Shown here piece after piece: positions 33,252 through 41,912 of a DNA stretch of 64,000 nt (within the stretch, counting starts at the first letter, position 1; every line of letters begins with the position of its first letter). The DNA is taken from assembly GCF_017948485.1 (NCBI RefSeq), contig NZ_JAFFSX010000036.1:1-64000 (forward strand), written 5' to 3'. The DNA is from Streptomyces sp. GESEQ-35. GTDB lineage: Bacteria; Actinomycetota; Actinomycetes; Streptomycetales; Streptomycetaceae. The notes under the pieces were generated by a model. It ran no database searches. It had not been told where the DNA came from and saw only the letters and a program-made list of their open reading frames with translations. Position numbers and translations under genes: made by a program.

Positions 33252-35687
33252 TCAGTCCCGCAGCAGGTCCGGCACCCCGTTCCCGTCCGGCGCGTCCCGC
33301 TCCGCCGACACCACCGTCAGCTGCTGGGTGGCCCGGGTCAGTGCGACGTACAGCACACGCAGGCCCGCCGGGCTCTCGTCGGCGATCTCCGCGGGCGAGA
33401 CGACGACCGTCGCGTCGTACTCCAGGCCCTTGGCCTCCAGGCTGCCGAGCGCCACGACCCGGTCGCCGAGGCCGGCGAGCCAGCGGCGGGCCTCCTCGCG
33501 CCGGTTCATGGCGACCACGACGCCGACCGTGCCGTCGACGCTGTCGAGCAGCCGGGCGGCCTCCTCGCGGACGGTGCGGCCCAGGGAGGCGCTCACGGCG
33601 GTGAAGCGGGGCCGCACGCCGGTGGACCGGACCGCCCGGGGCGACTCGGAGCCGGGCATGGCCAGTGCCAGTACCTTCGCCGCGAGCTCGGCGATCTCGG
33701 CCGGGTTGCGGTAGTTCACGGTGAGCTCGAAGCGGCGGCGCGGGCGGGTGCCGAGGGCCTCGTCCCGGGCCTGGGCGGCCTCGTCGGGGTCGGACCAGGA
33801 GGACTGGGCCGGGTCGCCGACGACCGTCCAGGTGGCGTGCCGGCCGCGGCGGCCGACCATGCGCCACTGCATGGGCGTGAGGTCCTGGGCCTCGTCCACG
33901 ATGACGTGCGCGTACTCGACGCGCTCCTGCGCCAGCCGCTCGGCCCGCTCCCGCTGCGACTCCTCGCGTACGGGCATCAGCTCCTCGAGCCCGGTGAGCT
34001 GGTCGAGCGGGTCCAGTTCGCGTTTCCTGCGGGGGCGGGCGGGGGCGCCGAGGATCGCCCGGAGCTCGTCGAGCATGGCGATGTCGTGCACGGTGTGACC
34101 GTCCCGCTTGAGCGAACGGGCCACCTTGCGGATCTCGCCGGGGTTGAGGATCCGCCGGGCCCAGCGGCCGAGCCGGCGTTCGTCGGCCATGGCGGCCAGC
34201 ACGTGCTGCGGTGTCAGCTCCGGCCACCAGGCGTCGAGGAAGGCGAGGAAGTCGTCCTCGGACGTGATGTCCTCGTCGAACGACGACCGCAGCTCGGCGG
34301 CCAGCTCGGGGTCGGTGTGGCGGGTGGCGGCACCCGACCGGTCCCACAGCGCGTCCAGGAGAAGCTTGCGGGCGCGCGGGCGGAGCAGGTTGACGGGGGC
34401 GGTGCCGCCGAGGGCGGCGTGGCGGATACGTTCCAGCTCGGCCGCCTCCAGTTCGAGACGGCGCCCGAACGCGACCACCCGCAGCCGGGTGGGCGGACCG
34501 GCGGGGGCCGGCGCCGATCCTGCCGTGGCGTCGTCCTCCTCCTCGCCGAAGGCGAGCTGGCCGGAGGCGGGACGGACGGAGGCGGGACGGCCTGAGGCCG
34601 AACGGCCCGAGGCGGCACCCGGCCCCAGCTCCAGCGCCCCCCGCGCCGCCTTCCGCAGCACCTTCAGCATGCGGTACGAACCCTTGGCGCGGGCCACCGA
34701 CGGGGAGTCGTAGAACGTGGCCTCGGTGCCGTCGACGAGGGAGCCGATGGCGCGGATGGCGACCTGGCCCTCCTCGCCGAGGGAGGGCAGGACGCCCTCG
34801 GTGTACGCCACCAGCAGCGGGGTCGGCGAGACGATGAGGATGCCGCCCGCGTACCGGCGCCGGTCCTGGTACAGCAAATACGCTGCCCGGTGCAGCGCCA
34901 CCGCCGTCTTCCCCGTTCCCGGGCCGCCTTCGACATACGTCACGGAGGCGGCGGGGGCGCGGATGACCAGGTCCTGCTCGGCCTGGATGGAGGCGACGAT
35001 GTCGCGCATCGTGTGGCTGCGGGCCTGACCGAGGGCGGCCATCAGGGCGCCGTCGCCGATCACCGGGAGCTCGTGGCCGTCCAGCGTGGCCTTCAGCTCG
35101 GGGCGCATCAGGTCGTCCTCGACGCCGAGGACACGGCGTCCCTTGGAGCGGATCACCCGGCGCCGGACCACCCGTCCCGGATCGACCGGGGTCGAGCGGT
35201 AGAAGGGGGCGGCGGCGGGGGCGCGCCAGTCGATGACCAGGGGCGCGTAGTCCTGGTCGAGGACGCCGATACGGCCGATGTGGAGGGTCTCGGCGATGTC
35301 GGCCGTGCCGTCGTCGCGTACGGCGCCGTCGGCGGGCTCGATGGCGGTGTAGGCGCCGTCGGGTCCCTTCTTGCCGTCCTTGCCGAGGAGCAGGTCGATC
35401 CGGCCGAAGAGGAAGTCCTCGAATTCGTTGTTCAGGCGGCTGAGGTGGACACCCGCCCGGAAGACCTGCGCGTCACGCTCGGCGAGTGCGCCGGGTGTGC
35501 CGACCTGGCCGCGCTTGGCGGCGTCGTGCATGAGGAACTCGGCCTCGTGGATCTTCTCCTCGAGCCGCTGGTACACCCGGTTCAGGTGTTCCTGTTCGAC
35601 GCTGATCTCCTGGTCGCGAGCGGAGTCGTCGCGTACGGAGTCCTGGGAGGAGTCGAGCGCGGTTTCCTGTTGAGCCTGTGCGGCCAC
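33252..35687 (-). CDS. HelD-like RNA polymerase recycling ATPase (UvrD superfamily 1)
   Basis: The 811-residue protein has an N-terminal coiled segment (YQRLEEKIHEAEFLM), a split SF1 ATPase core with Walker A EGGPGTGKTAVAL, Walker B IVDEAQDLTP and motif VI YVALTRATQQL. These are features of HelD/HelR, which pull stalled or drug-bound RNA polymerase off DNA; HelR of S. venezuelae gives rifampicin tolerance and is induced through a rifamycin-associated element. I see no such element upstream, so this looks like a housekeeping HelD. A Pro/Ala/Ser-rich insert near residue 355-395 has short repeats (SGRPAS). GTG at 35687; its ribosome site lies in a hairpin. Confidence 0.88.
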   Translation of the reverse strand: MAAQAQQETALDSSQDSVRDDSARDQEISVEQEHLNRVYQRLEEKIHEAEFLMHDAAKRGQVGTPGALAERDAQVFRAGVHLSRLNNEFEDFLFGRIDLLLGKDGKKGPDGAYTAIEPADGAVRDDGTADIAETLHIGRIGVLDQDYAPLVIDWRAPAAAPFYRSTPVDPGRVVRRRVIRSKGRRVLGVEDDLMRPELKATLDGHELPVIGDGALMAALGQARSHTMRDIVASIQAEQDLVIRAPAASVTYVEGGPGTGKTAVALHRAAYLLYQDRRRYAGGILIVSPTPLLVAYTEGVLPSLGEEGQVAIRAIGSLVDGTEATFYDSPSVARAKGSYRMLKVLRKAARGALELGPGAASGRSASGRPASVRPASGQLAFGEEEDDATAGSAPAPAGPPTRLRVVAFGRRLELEAAELERIRHAALGGTAPVNLLRPRARKLLLDALWDRSGAATRHTDPELAAELRSSFDEDITSEDDFLAFLDAWWPELTPQHVLAAMADERRLGRWARRILNPGEIRKVARSLKRDGHTVHDIAMLDELRAILGAPARPRRKRELDPLDQLTGLEELMPVREESQRERAERLAQERVEYAHVIVDEAQDLTPMQWRMVGRRGRHATWTVVGDPAQSSWSDPDEAAQARDEALGTRPRRRFELTVNYRNPAEIAELAAKVLALAMPGSESPRAVRSTGVRPRFTAVSASLGRTVREEAARLLDSVDGTVGVVVAMNRREEARRWLAGLGDRVVALGSLEAKGLEYDATVVVSPAEIADESPAGLRVLYVALTRATQQLTVVSAERDAPDGNGVPDLLRD

Positions 35688-35688
35688 C

Positions 35689-35743
35689 GGGCCCCCTTCT
35701 GACGTGCTGGGCAGCCGTCAAAGGTACGCGAAGGGGGCCCCGG
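35689..35743 (-). promoter_or_regulatory. Hairpin covering the helD ribosome-binding site
   Basis: In the minus-strand transcript CCGGGGCCCCCTTC (35743-35730) can pair with GAAGGGGGCCCGG (35700-35688) across a ~30-base loop, with one bulge. The downstream arm contains the AAGGGGG ribosome site and touches the GTG. It may serve as terminator for rsuA, as a translation switch for helD, or both. Confidence 0.6.
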
Positions 35744-35747
35744 AAAG

Positions 35748-36575
35748 CTATGCGTCTACCTCTACGAGCCGCTTTCCTTCGAAGGTCATGACCTCGAAGT
35801 GGTCGATCTCGTTCGGGGTGAAGGCGGCGCCGCCGTGGACGTAGAGCGGGTTTCGCGCCTGCTCGGTCTTGGCGTTCTCGATGCCGTAGCCCCAGTTCGG
35901 GACGGACCAGGAGGTGATCGTCTCGCGTTCGCCGTTCTTGCCGACGGCGATGAGGGAGCACTTCAGCGGGCCCTTGACGTTCTTGAGCTCCAGGACGGCG
36001 TGGGTGCCCCAGGCCTTCGGCTCCAGGCCGACGGTGGCGCTGACCTTGGTGGTCGGGTCGGTCGCCGAGATCTTGTCGGACATATGGTCGAAGGCTTCCT
36101 TGGCGGGGCTGGCGGCGAGCGTCTCGTTGCCGCCGGAGCCCTGGTCGCCGGCCGTCGTCGCCACCGCGGCCACCGGACCGCCGATGATCAGCGCGGCCGC
36201 GGCCGCCACCATGTAGAAGGAACGGCGTCGCGTCATGGCGCGTCGCTCGGCGACCTCGTTGACCAGCTTCTCCGCGAGGCGCGGGCTGGGCTTGGCGGAC
36301 AGCGACTCGCCGATGGCGGGCGTGCCGGTGCCGGGCAGGTCCGCGAGGGCGGCCAGCATCGGCTCCATCCCGGCGAGTTCGTCGAGCTGCTGGGCGCACC
36401 ATTCGCAGGTCGCGAGATGGACTTCGAAAGCGGTCGCTTCGGCGTCGTCGAGAATCCCGAGGGCGTAGGCGCCGACGGTCTCGTGCTCATTCGGGCCCGG
36501 AGATCCCTGCATGGGGCCAGACATACCCGGACCACCCGAGCCGAATCCCTGATGTCCCCCGTAAACACTCATCAC
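35748..36575 (-). CDS. rsuA: Anti-sigma factor of SigU, zinc-finger transmembrane type
   Basis: The 275-residue protein has a zinc-binding anti-sigma domain (HLATCEWC, HxxxCxxC) at residues about 53-60, one membrane helix (SFYMVAAAAALIIGGPVAAVA) near residue 120 and a C-terminal extracytoplasmic domain. It would bind SigU inside the cell and sense envelope signals. It starts at GTG 36575 in a GTGA overlap with sigU. The name follows the S. coelicolor SCO2953/SCO2954 arrangement from memory. Confidence 0.88.
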   Translation of the reverse strand: MMSVYGGHQGFGSGGPGMSGPMQGSPGPNEHETVGAYALGILDDAEATAFEVHLATCEWCAQQLDELAGMEPMLAALADLPGTGTPAIGESLSAKPSPRLAEKLVNEVAERRAMTRRRSFYMVAAAAALIIGGPVAAVATTAGDQGSGGNETLAASPAKEAFDHMSDKISATDPTTKVSATVGLEPKAWGTHAVLELKNVKGPLKCSLIAVGKNGERETITSWSVPNWGYGIENAKTEQARNPLYVHGGAAFTPNEIDHFEVMTFEGKRLVEVDA

Positions 36576-37147
36576 GCCGTCACCCCCCGCTCCTCCAGTG
36601 CCAGCTTCATCGACCGCAGGGCATAGAACACCCGTGAGCGCACCGTGCCACTCGGTATGCCAAGCGTCTCAGCCGCCTCATTGACCGTACGCCCCTTGAA
36701 GTACGTCTCGACGAGCACCTCCCGGTGGGCGGGGGTCAGGTCGTCGAGCGCATCCGACAGCGTCATCAACCACAGCGCCTTGTCGATCTCGTCCTCCGCG
36801 GGGATGACCTCCAGCGGCGACGGATCGACCTCCTGCGGCCGGGCCTGCCGGCTGCGGTGGCCGTCGATGACGATGCGGCGTGCGACCGTCACCAGCCAGG
36901 GGCGTACCGATCCGGTCGCTCGATTGAGCTGACCGGCGTTCTTCCAGGCACGGATGAGTGTCTCCTGCACGACGTCCTCGGCGCGCTGCCGGTCTCCGGC
37001 GACCAGCCGGAGTACATAAGCGAGCAGAGGTCCGGCGTGCTCTCGATACAGCGCACGCATCAGCTCCTCATCTGGTTCCGAGGGCTGGGACATGCGATGT
37101 CGGGCCCTCGATCCACGTTCATTGGCCACGACGGAATCCTTGCGCAC
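36572..37147 (-). CDS. sigU: ECF RNA polymerase sigma factor SigU
   Basis: The 191-residue protein is an ECF sigma factor: region 2 in LYREHAGPLLAYVLRLVAGD and EDVVQETLIRAWKN, region 4 in LTPAHREVLVETYFKGRTV with the helix ETLGIPSGTVRSRVF. GTG at 37147 has GGAGG 5 bases upstream; GTG at 37129 with AAGGA is an alternative. It is translationally coupled to its anti-sigma factor and directs secretion or envelope-related genes in S. coelicolor (recalled). Confidence 0.9.
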   Translation of the reverse strand: MRKDSVVANERGSRARHRMSQPSEPDEELMRALYREHAGPLLAYVLRLVAGDRQRAEDVVQETLIRAWKNAGQLNRATGSVRPWLVTVARRIVIDGHRSRQARPQEVDPSPLEVIPAEDEIDKALWLMTLSDALDDLTPAHREVLVETYFKGRTVNEAAETLGIPSGTVRSRVFYALRSMKLALEERGVTA

Positions 37148-37412
37148 GCCCACCTCCGATGTCCGGGGGTTCCCCCAGTCGGTCGCTCGACTACCGGTAC
37201 GGAGGGGGGCCGTTGTGTGTTCAAAGTGACGTGACAGTTTTCTTCGCGGTGACGTGACGAGGGAGGACATGGGTGCACATTCCCCCCGCCTTGTCTTTAC
37301 ATTCCCGCCACAGTGGCAAGATCGATGCCTATGCCGACGGCATGCCGCAATCTCACGGAGTGTTATCGAAATCACTTCGACAGCCGTTTCACATACGGCA
37401 CTTATGGGACAC
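37148..37412. promoter_or_regulatory. sigU upstream region
   Basis: 265 bp between sigU and the CGNR gene, lower in G+C around 37280-37400. It should contain the sigU promoter. No motif identified. Confidence 0.35.
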
Positions 37413-38015
37413 CTAGGTTCGGGCGATAGCCGCGCGGCGCCGGTGCCGGGCCACCCGTTCACGGTTCCCGCAGACCTCACTGGAGCACCAGCGCCTCCTG
37501 CGACCCCGTGATGTGTCGACGTACACGATGGGGCAGTTGTCCCCTTCGCACTGTCTGAGACTCGTCCGGGCGACGGGGTCGGTGAGCAGCTCGACGGTGT
37601 CCCGGGCGATCGCACCGAGCAGCGCGGCGTACTCCGGCGGATCCAACTCCCTCACCAGCGTGCCGTCTTCGCCGCGCAGGGCGCGCGGGGCCGGTGGTGC
37701 GGTGCGGGCGAGTTCGTTGACGCGGGTGAGCGAGACGTCGTACGACGGCGACGTGGGCGACAGCCGGCCGTGCACCAACCGGCCGACGTGGCCGCGCAGT
37801 TCACGGAAGCCCACCAGCCAGGAGGCGTCGGCGTGGGTGAGCGGGGTGCCCGGCGGGACGAGGCCGGAGCCGGTGATCCAGGCGCGCAGCACCTCGACGG
37901 AGTCGACCTTTTCGTCGGGGTGGGTGGTCGCGAGGAGATCCAGGCAGATCCGCCCGGCGTCGAACCGCAGCTCGTACGCGGACGAGGTCACGCCCGTGGC
38001 CGTACCCAGTGCCAT
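37413..38015 (-). CDS. CGNR zinc-finger (ABATE domain) regulator
   Basis: The 200-residue protein has an N-terminal stress-induced ABATE-like domain (LRFDAGRICLDLLATTH) and a C-terminal CGNR zinc finger: CEGDNCPIVYVD then WCSSEVCGNRERVARHRRR. These are putative transcription regulators common in actinobacteria. ATG at 38015. It is divergent from the DUF1772 gene and may regulate it. Confidence 0.9.
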   Translation of the reverse strand: MALGTATGVTSSAYELRFDAGRICLDLLATTHPDEKVDSVEVLRAWITGSGLVPPGTPLTHADASWLVGFRELRGHVGRLVHGRLSPTSPSYDVSLTRVNELARTAPPAPRALRGEDGTLVRELDPPEYAALLGAIARDTVELLTDPVARTSLRQCEGDNCPIVYVDTSRGRRRRWCSSEVCGNRERVARHRRRAAIART

Positions 38016-38174
38016 GTGCCTGTCACCGCCTAGGTCCGGAGAACCGTTCCTCTAACAGTGCCTGCCCGCTCACGCGCCCGGAACCCCTCGTACCGCCCGT
38101 GCGTGGACGTCCGCTTATGCGGGTGCGGGCCTCGGCCATGTTCCGTCCGCCGTGCGGCCCGTTGACTGAAGGGC

Positions 38175-38699
38175 ATGACAGAGAACAGGACTGCCGGCGG
38201 ATTCGTACTGGGTGCGGCCACGGTCGCCATGGGTCTGGCCGCCGGGACCTTCTACACCTTCGCGTGCGCGGTGATGCCGGGCCTGGCCCGCAGCGACGAC
38301 GAGGTGTTCGTCGAGGCCATGCGGAACATGAACGACGCGATCCTGAACCCGGTGTTCTTCCTGAGCTTCTTCGGGGCGCTGCTGCTGACCGGGGTGTCGG
38401 CGTGGCAGCTACGCGCGGCGCCCCACCGGAAGTGGGTGTGGGCGGGCCTCGCGGCGTACACCCTCACCTTCCTCATCACCGTCATGGTGAACATCCCGCT
38501 CAACGACGACCTCGCCGACACCGGCACTTCGGCGTCGACCGCACTCGAGGACTTCGAGGACATGTGGGTGGCCTGGAACGTCGTACGGACGCTGCTGTCG
38601 ACGCTCGCCCTTGGGTTCCTGGCCCGGGCCCTTGTCCTGCACGGCCGTCAGACGTCGGCGTACTTGGAGTCGGCGGCCGGGTCCAGGGCGAGCCGGTAG
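38175..38699 (+). CDS. DUF1772 (anthrone oxygenase-like) membrane protein
   Basis: The 174-residue protein has four hydrophobic segments in the DUF1772 pattern (GTFYTFACAVMPGLAR, NPVFFLSFFGALLL, NIPLNDDL, WNVVRTLLSTLAL). Some members oxygenate anthrones in polyketide pathways; most are unassigned. The last 17 codons overlap the 3' end of the converging nnaR-like gene by 52 bp. Confidence 0.85.
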   Translation: MTENRTAGGFVLGAATVAMGLAAGTFYTFACAVMPGLARSDDEVFVEAMRNMNDAILNPVFFLSFFGALLLTGVSAWQLRAAPHRKWVWAGLAAYTLTFLITVMVNIPLNDDLADTGTSASTALEDFEDMWVAWNVVRTLLSTLALGFLARALVLHGRQTSAYLESAAGSRASR

Positions 38700-39799
38700 C
38701 CGCGCTTGACGACGGTCTGGATCAGCTTGGGCGCCCCGAGCGCCGTACGCAGCCGGGCCATCGCCGTCTCCACGGCGTGCTCGTCGCGCCCGGCGCCGGG
38801 CAGAGCACGCAGCAGTTCGGCCCGGGCGACGACCCAGCCGGGCCGCCGGGACAGGGCCCGCAGCAGGGACATTCCGGCGGGCGGCACCGGTTTCAGCTCA
38901 CCGTCGACCAGGACCGCGTGCCCCCGGATCTCCACCCGGTGCCCGGCGACCGGCAGGGACCTCGCCCGGGCCGGCAGCTCCTTGCACAGCAACTGGACGA
39001 GGGGGCCGAGCCGGAAGCGTTCGGGCGAGACCGTGTCCACGCCCACGGCCTGGAGCGGCAGCGCGGTGACCGGGCCGACACAGGCGGGCAGCACGTCGTG
39101 GTGCAGGGCGGCGAGCAGCTCGGCCAGCAGACCGCGCTCCTCGGCACGGTTCAGCAGGGACGCGGCGGCGGGCGCGCTGGTGAAGGTGAGCGCGTCCAGG
39201 CCGCGCGAGACCAACGCGTCGAGCAGCCGGTCGACGGGGCCGATGTCCTCCGGCGGCATCCACCGGTAGACGGGCACCCCGACGACCTCCGCTCCGGCGG
39301 CCCGCAACGACTCGACGAACCCCGGCAGCGGCTCACCGTGCAGCTGTACGGCGATACGACGCCCCTCGACCCCTTCCTCCAGCAGCCGGTCGAGCACCTC
39401 GGCCATGGACTCGCTGGACGGCGACCACTCCTCGGTCAGCCCGGCGGCCCGTATCGCACCCTTGACCTTCGGCCCGCGCGCGAGCAGTTCCACACCGCGC
39501 AGCCGGTCCAAGAGGTCCTCGCCGATTCCCCACCCGTCGGCGGCCTCGACCCAGCCCCGGAAACCGATCGCGGTCGTGGCCACCGCGATGTCCGGCACGT
39601 TGTCGACGATGTCCTTGGTGGCGGCGAGCAGTTCGCCGTCGTCGGAGAGCGGCACGATCCGCAGGGCAGGGGCGTGCAGCACGACGGCGCCGCGCCGCTG
39701 GAGCAGCGCCCCGAGCTCGTCGGCCCGGCGCGCGGCGGTGACACCCACGGTGAACCCGGCCAACGGCCCGTGTTCCGATCGCTGCTGTTCGTCGTACAT
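38648..39799 (-). CDS. nnaR: NnaR-type regulator: uroporphyrinogen-III synthase-like domain plus winged helix
   Basis: The 383-residue protein has a HemD-like two-lobe domain (residues about 15-260) and a C-terminal OmpR-type winged helix (PPAGMSLLRALSRRPGWVVARAELL...TVVKRGYRL). In S. coelicolor NnaR (SCO2958) works with GlnR to activate nitrate and nitrite assimilation genes; this gene sits just downstream of narK in the same direction. ATG at 39799 (MYDEQQRSE) fits; upstream in-frame residues are within the narK terminator region. Confidence 0.85.
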   Translation of the reverse strand: MYDEQQRSEHGPLAGFTVGVTAARRADELGALLQRRGAVVLHAPALRIVPLSDDGELLAATKDIVDNVPDIAVATTAIGFRGWVEAADGWGIGEDLLDRLRGVELLARGPKVKGAIRAAGLTEEWSPSSESMAEVLDRLLEEGVEGRRIAVQLHGEPLPGFVESLRAAGAEVVGVPVYRWMPPEDIGPVDRLLDALVSRGLDALTFTSAPAAASLLNRAEERGLLAELLAALHHDVLPACVGPVTALPLQAVGVDTVSPERFRLGPLVQLLCKELPARARSLPVAGHRVEIRGHAVLVDGELKPVPPAGMSLLRALSRRPGWVVARAELLRALPGAGRDEHAVETAMARLRTALGAPKLIQTVVKRGYRLALDPAADSKYADV

Positions 39800-39877
39800 A
39801 ACACTCGTCCCACACTCGAGTCGGTGCACCGTCTGGCTCTGGTGAGGCATTTTCGGCTCTTCCGCCTACATGGCGAA

Positions 39878-39907
39878 CGAGCCTGTCAACGGTGCGTGAC
39901 AGGCTCG
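39878..39907 (-). terminator. Hairpin between narK and nnaR
   Basis: 11-bp perfect stem CGAGCCTGTCA / TGACAGGCTCG with an 8-base loop, 28 bp past the narK stop. It probably limits read-through into nnaR. Confidence 0.75.
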
Positions 39908-39934
39908 GTTCGACTTGATGTCGCTGGTGTTACG

Positions 39935-41317
39935 TCACACCTCGGCGTAGCTGAGCTGCGGCTTCCTCTCCGAGGCGGCCGAGGTGGCCGAAGCCTGCGC
40001 GGCCGGGCGGCGAAGGTATACGGCCCAGGTGACCACGAAGCAGACGCCGTAGAAGGCGAGGAAGGCGACGAACGCGCCGGTGCCGGAGCCCACGCTCAGG
40101 AACGACTGCCGGAAGGCGAGGTTGATCCCGAGCCCGCCGAGCGCGCCCACCGCGCCGATGAGCCCCATGGAGGCGCCGGAGAGCCGGCGGCCGTAGGAGG
40201 CGGCCTCCTCACCCTCGAGCCCCATGGCGGTCGCCTTGGCCTGGTAGATGCCGGGGATCATCTTGTACGTCGACCCGTTGCCGAGGCCGGTCAGCACGAA
40301 CAGGAAGATGAACGCGGTGGTGAACAGCGGCAGCGACTCCTGCATCGACGCGATCACGATGACGCCGGTGGCCGCAGCCATGGCGGCGAAGTTCCACAGC
40401 GTGATCTTCGCGCCGCCGTAGCGGTCGGCAAGCCAGCCGCCCACCGGACGGATCAGCGAGCCGAGCAGCGGGCCGATGAAGGTGACGTACGCGGACTCCA
40501 GGGGCGTACGCCCGAACTGCGTCTGAAGGACCAGCCCGAAGGCGAAGCTGTAGCCGATGAACGACCCGAACGTCCCGATGTAGAGGAAGGACATGATCCA
40601 GGTGTGGGCGTCCTTCACGGCCTCCTTGGCGGCGCCGGTGTCGTTCTTCACGGACGAGATGTTGTCCATGTACAGCGCGGCGAGGATCGCGGCGACGATG
40701 ATGAAGGGGATGTAGATCCCGAGCAGCACGCGCGGTCCGCCGCTCGCGCCGATGACCGCGAGGCCGACCAATTGCACGACGGGGACACCGATGTTGCCGC
40801 CACCGGCGTTCAGCCCGAGCGCCCACCCCTTCTTCCTGAGCGGGAAGAAGGCGTTGATGTTGGTCATGCTGGACGCGAAGTTGCCGCCACCGATACCGGC
40901 GAGCATGGCGCACATCAGGAAGGTCGTGAACGACGTCCCCGGCTCCATGACGATGAAGGCGGCGATGGTGGGGAGCAGCAGCAGGGACGCGGAGACGATG
41001 GTCCAGTTCCGGCCGCCGAAGACCGCGACCGCGAAGGTGTAGGGGACCCGGACGATCGCGCCGACCAGCGTCGCCATCGACACGATGAAGAACTTGTCGG
41101 CCGGGGTGAGCCCGTACTCCGGGCCCATGAAGAGCACCATCACCGACCACAGGGTCCAGATCGAGAACCCGATGTGCTCGGAGAGGACGGAGAAGAGGAG
41201 GTTGCGGCGGGCCACCTTCTCTCCGGTCTCGTTCCAGAAGGTCTCGTCCTCGGGATCCCAGTGATCGATCCAGCGGCCTCCCCTGCTCTGGGCGGGGGCC
41301 TGGCTAGGGGCTGTCAT
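39935..41317 (-). CDS. narK: Nitrate/nitrite transporter NarK
   Basis: The 460-residue protein is a 12-segment MFS transporter of the nitrate/nitrite porter family. The nitrate signature is seen in GIGGGNFASSMTNINAFFP (first half), and the GGGNIGVPVVQL segment follows. The N-terminus (RGGRWIDHWDPEDETFWNETG) is typical of actinobacterial NarK. It imports nitrate or exports nitrite. A GlnR-box-like site lies about 100 bp upstream of ATG 41317. Confidence 0.92.
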   Translation of the reverse strand: MTAPSQAPAQSRGGRWIDHWDPEDETFWNETGEKVARRNLLFSVLSEHIGFSIWTLWSVMVLFMGPEYGLTPADKFFIVSMATLVGAIVRVPYTFAVAVFGGRNWTIVSASLLLLPTIAAFIVMEPGTSFTTFLMCAMLAGIGGGNFASSMTNINAFFPLRKKGWALGLNAGGGNIGVPVVQLVGLAVIGASGGPRVLLGIYIPFIIVAAILAALYMDNISSVKNDTGAAKEAVKDAHTWIMSFLYIGTFGSFIGYSFAFGLVLQTQFGRTPLESAYVTFIGPLLGSLIRPVGGWLADRYGGAKITLWNFAAMAAATGVIVIASMQESLPLFTTAFIFLFVLTGLGNGSTYKMIPGIYQAKATAMGLEGEEAASYGRRLSGASMGLIGAVGALGGLGINLAFRQSFLSVGSGTGAFVAFLAFYGVCFVVTWAVYLRRPAAQASATSAASERKPQLSYAEV

Positions 41318-41417
41318 GACGCCTCCACGGTGCTCCGGGGCTCGGGCGGTTCTTTGCGGTGCTGAGCGGTATGAGTCCCGAAGGTAGGGAGGGCGCGTTT
41401 CCTGTCTGTGGCCTCGG

Positions 41418-41433
41418 GTGACCGGAAAGGAAC
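41418..41433 (+). promoter_or_regulatory. GlnR-box-like site upstream of narK
   Basis: GTGAC-CGGAAA-GGAAC matches the recalled GlnR half-site pair gTnAC-n6-GaAAC at nine of ten fixed positions. A second half-pair on the other strand, GCCAC-AGACAG-GAAAC, ends at about 41397. The location fits control of narK by GlnR with NnaR. Confidence 0.55.
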
Positions 41434-41912
41434 TTTGCTCTCACCTCGGCGGGGGGCGGGATGAGAGGTTGTACGGCGATACGAACGCGGACGGCCGTCA
41501 CGGACGGGCGGCGCGGCCCGTCCTCTCCCCCGAGGGAGGACGGACCGTGCCGGTCATCCCCTCACCTCACCCGCTCACCAGAAGACGCGCAGGTACGGCC
41601 ACGACTGCGAGCCGGGCAGCCCGTCGACGTCGAGGACGTGCCGTCCGTAGTGCTTCGCTTCACTTCGGGTGGGCTGTGCTGCTCACCGCCAGTGGCCGCT
41701 CCTCCGGCTCACCGGCGAGTCGGCATCGAGCGGGTGGAGTGACGCGTCACTGCTGTGGGGGTTGGGGTGGGGCTGTGCGGGTGGCCGTAAGGCTGCTGGG
41801 GCTGAGGGGTGTAGGCCCTGGACTTCACCTCGTTCGTGCACGGCACGGAAGGGCAAGCCCACGGGCGACTCCGGACAGCGGCTTCGGGGGGTGGGGACAA
41901 AACAGTGGTCCC
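41434..41912. other. Gene-poor stretch with decayed coding sequence
   Basis: About 480 bp with no supported gene. GC-rich imperfect repeats of GGACGG occur at 41485-41550. A 29-codon coding-like fragment on the minus strand is listed separately. Confidence 0.5.
41575..41664 (-). pseudogene. C-terminal remnant of an unknown gene
   Basis: The minus frame reads ...HYGRHVLDVDGLPGSQSW then PYLRVFW and a TGA, with nearly every third base G or C and no start or upstream frame. It looks like the surviving tail of a deleted gene. I do not recognise the family. Confidence 0.35.

Noticed and set aside
33252..35687. HelR (rifampicin-tolerance) assignment
   Set aside because: The protein fits HelD/HelR, but I see no rifamycin-associated element upstream, so only the general HelD call is kept.
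39908..39940. Possible GlnR box before nnaR (GTAAC-ACCAGC-GACAT on the minus strand)
   Set aside because: The second half matches only three of five bases and sits at the narK stop; too weak to list as a feature.
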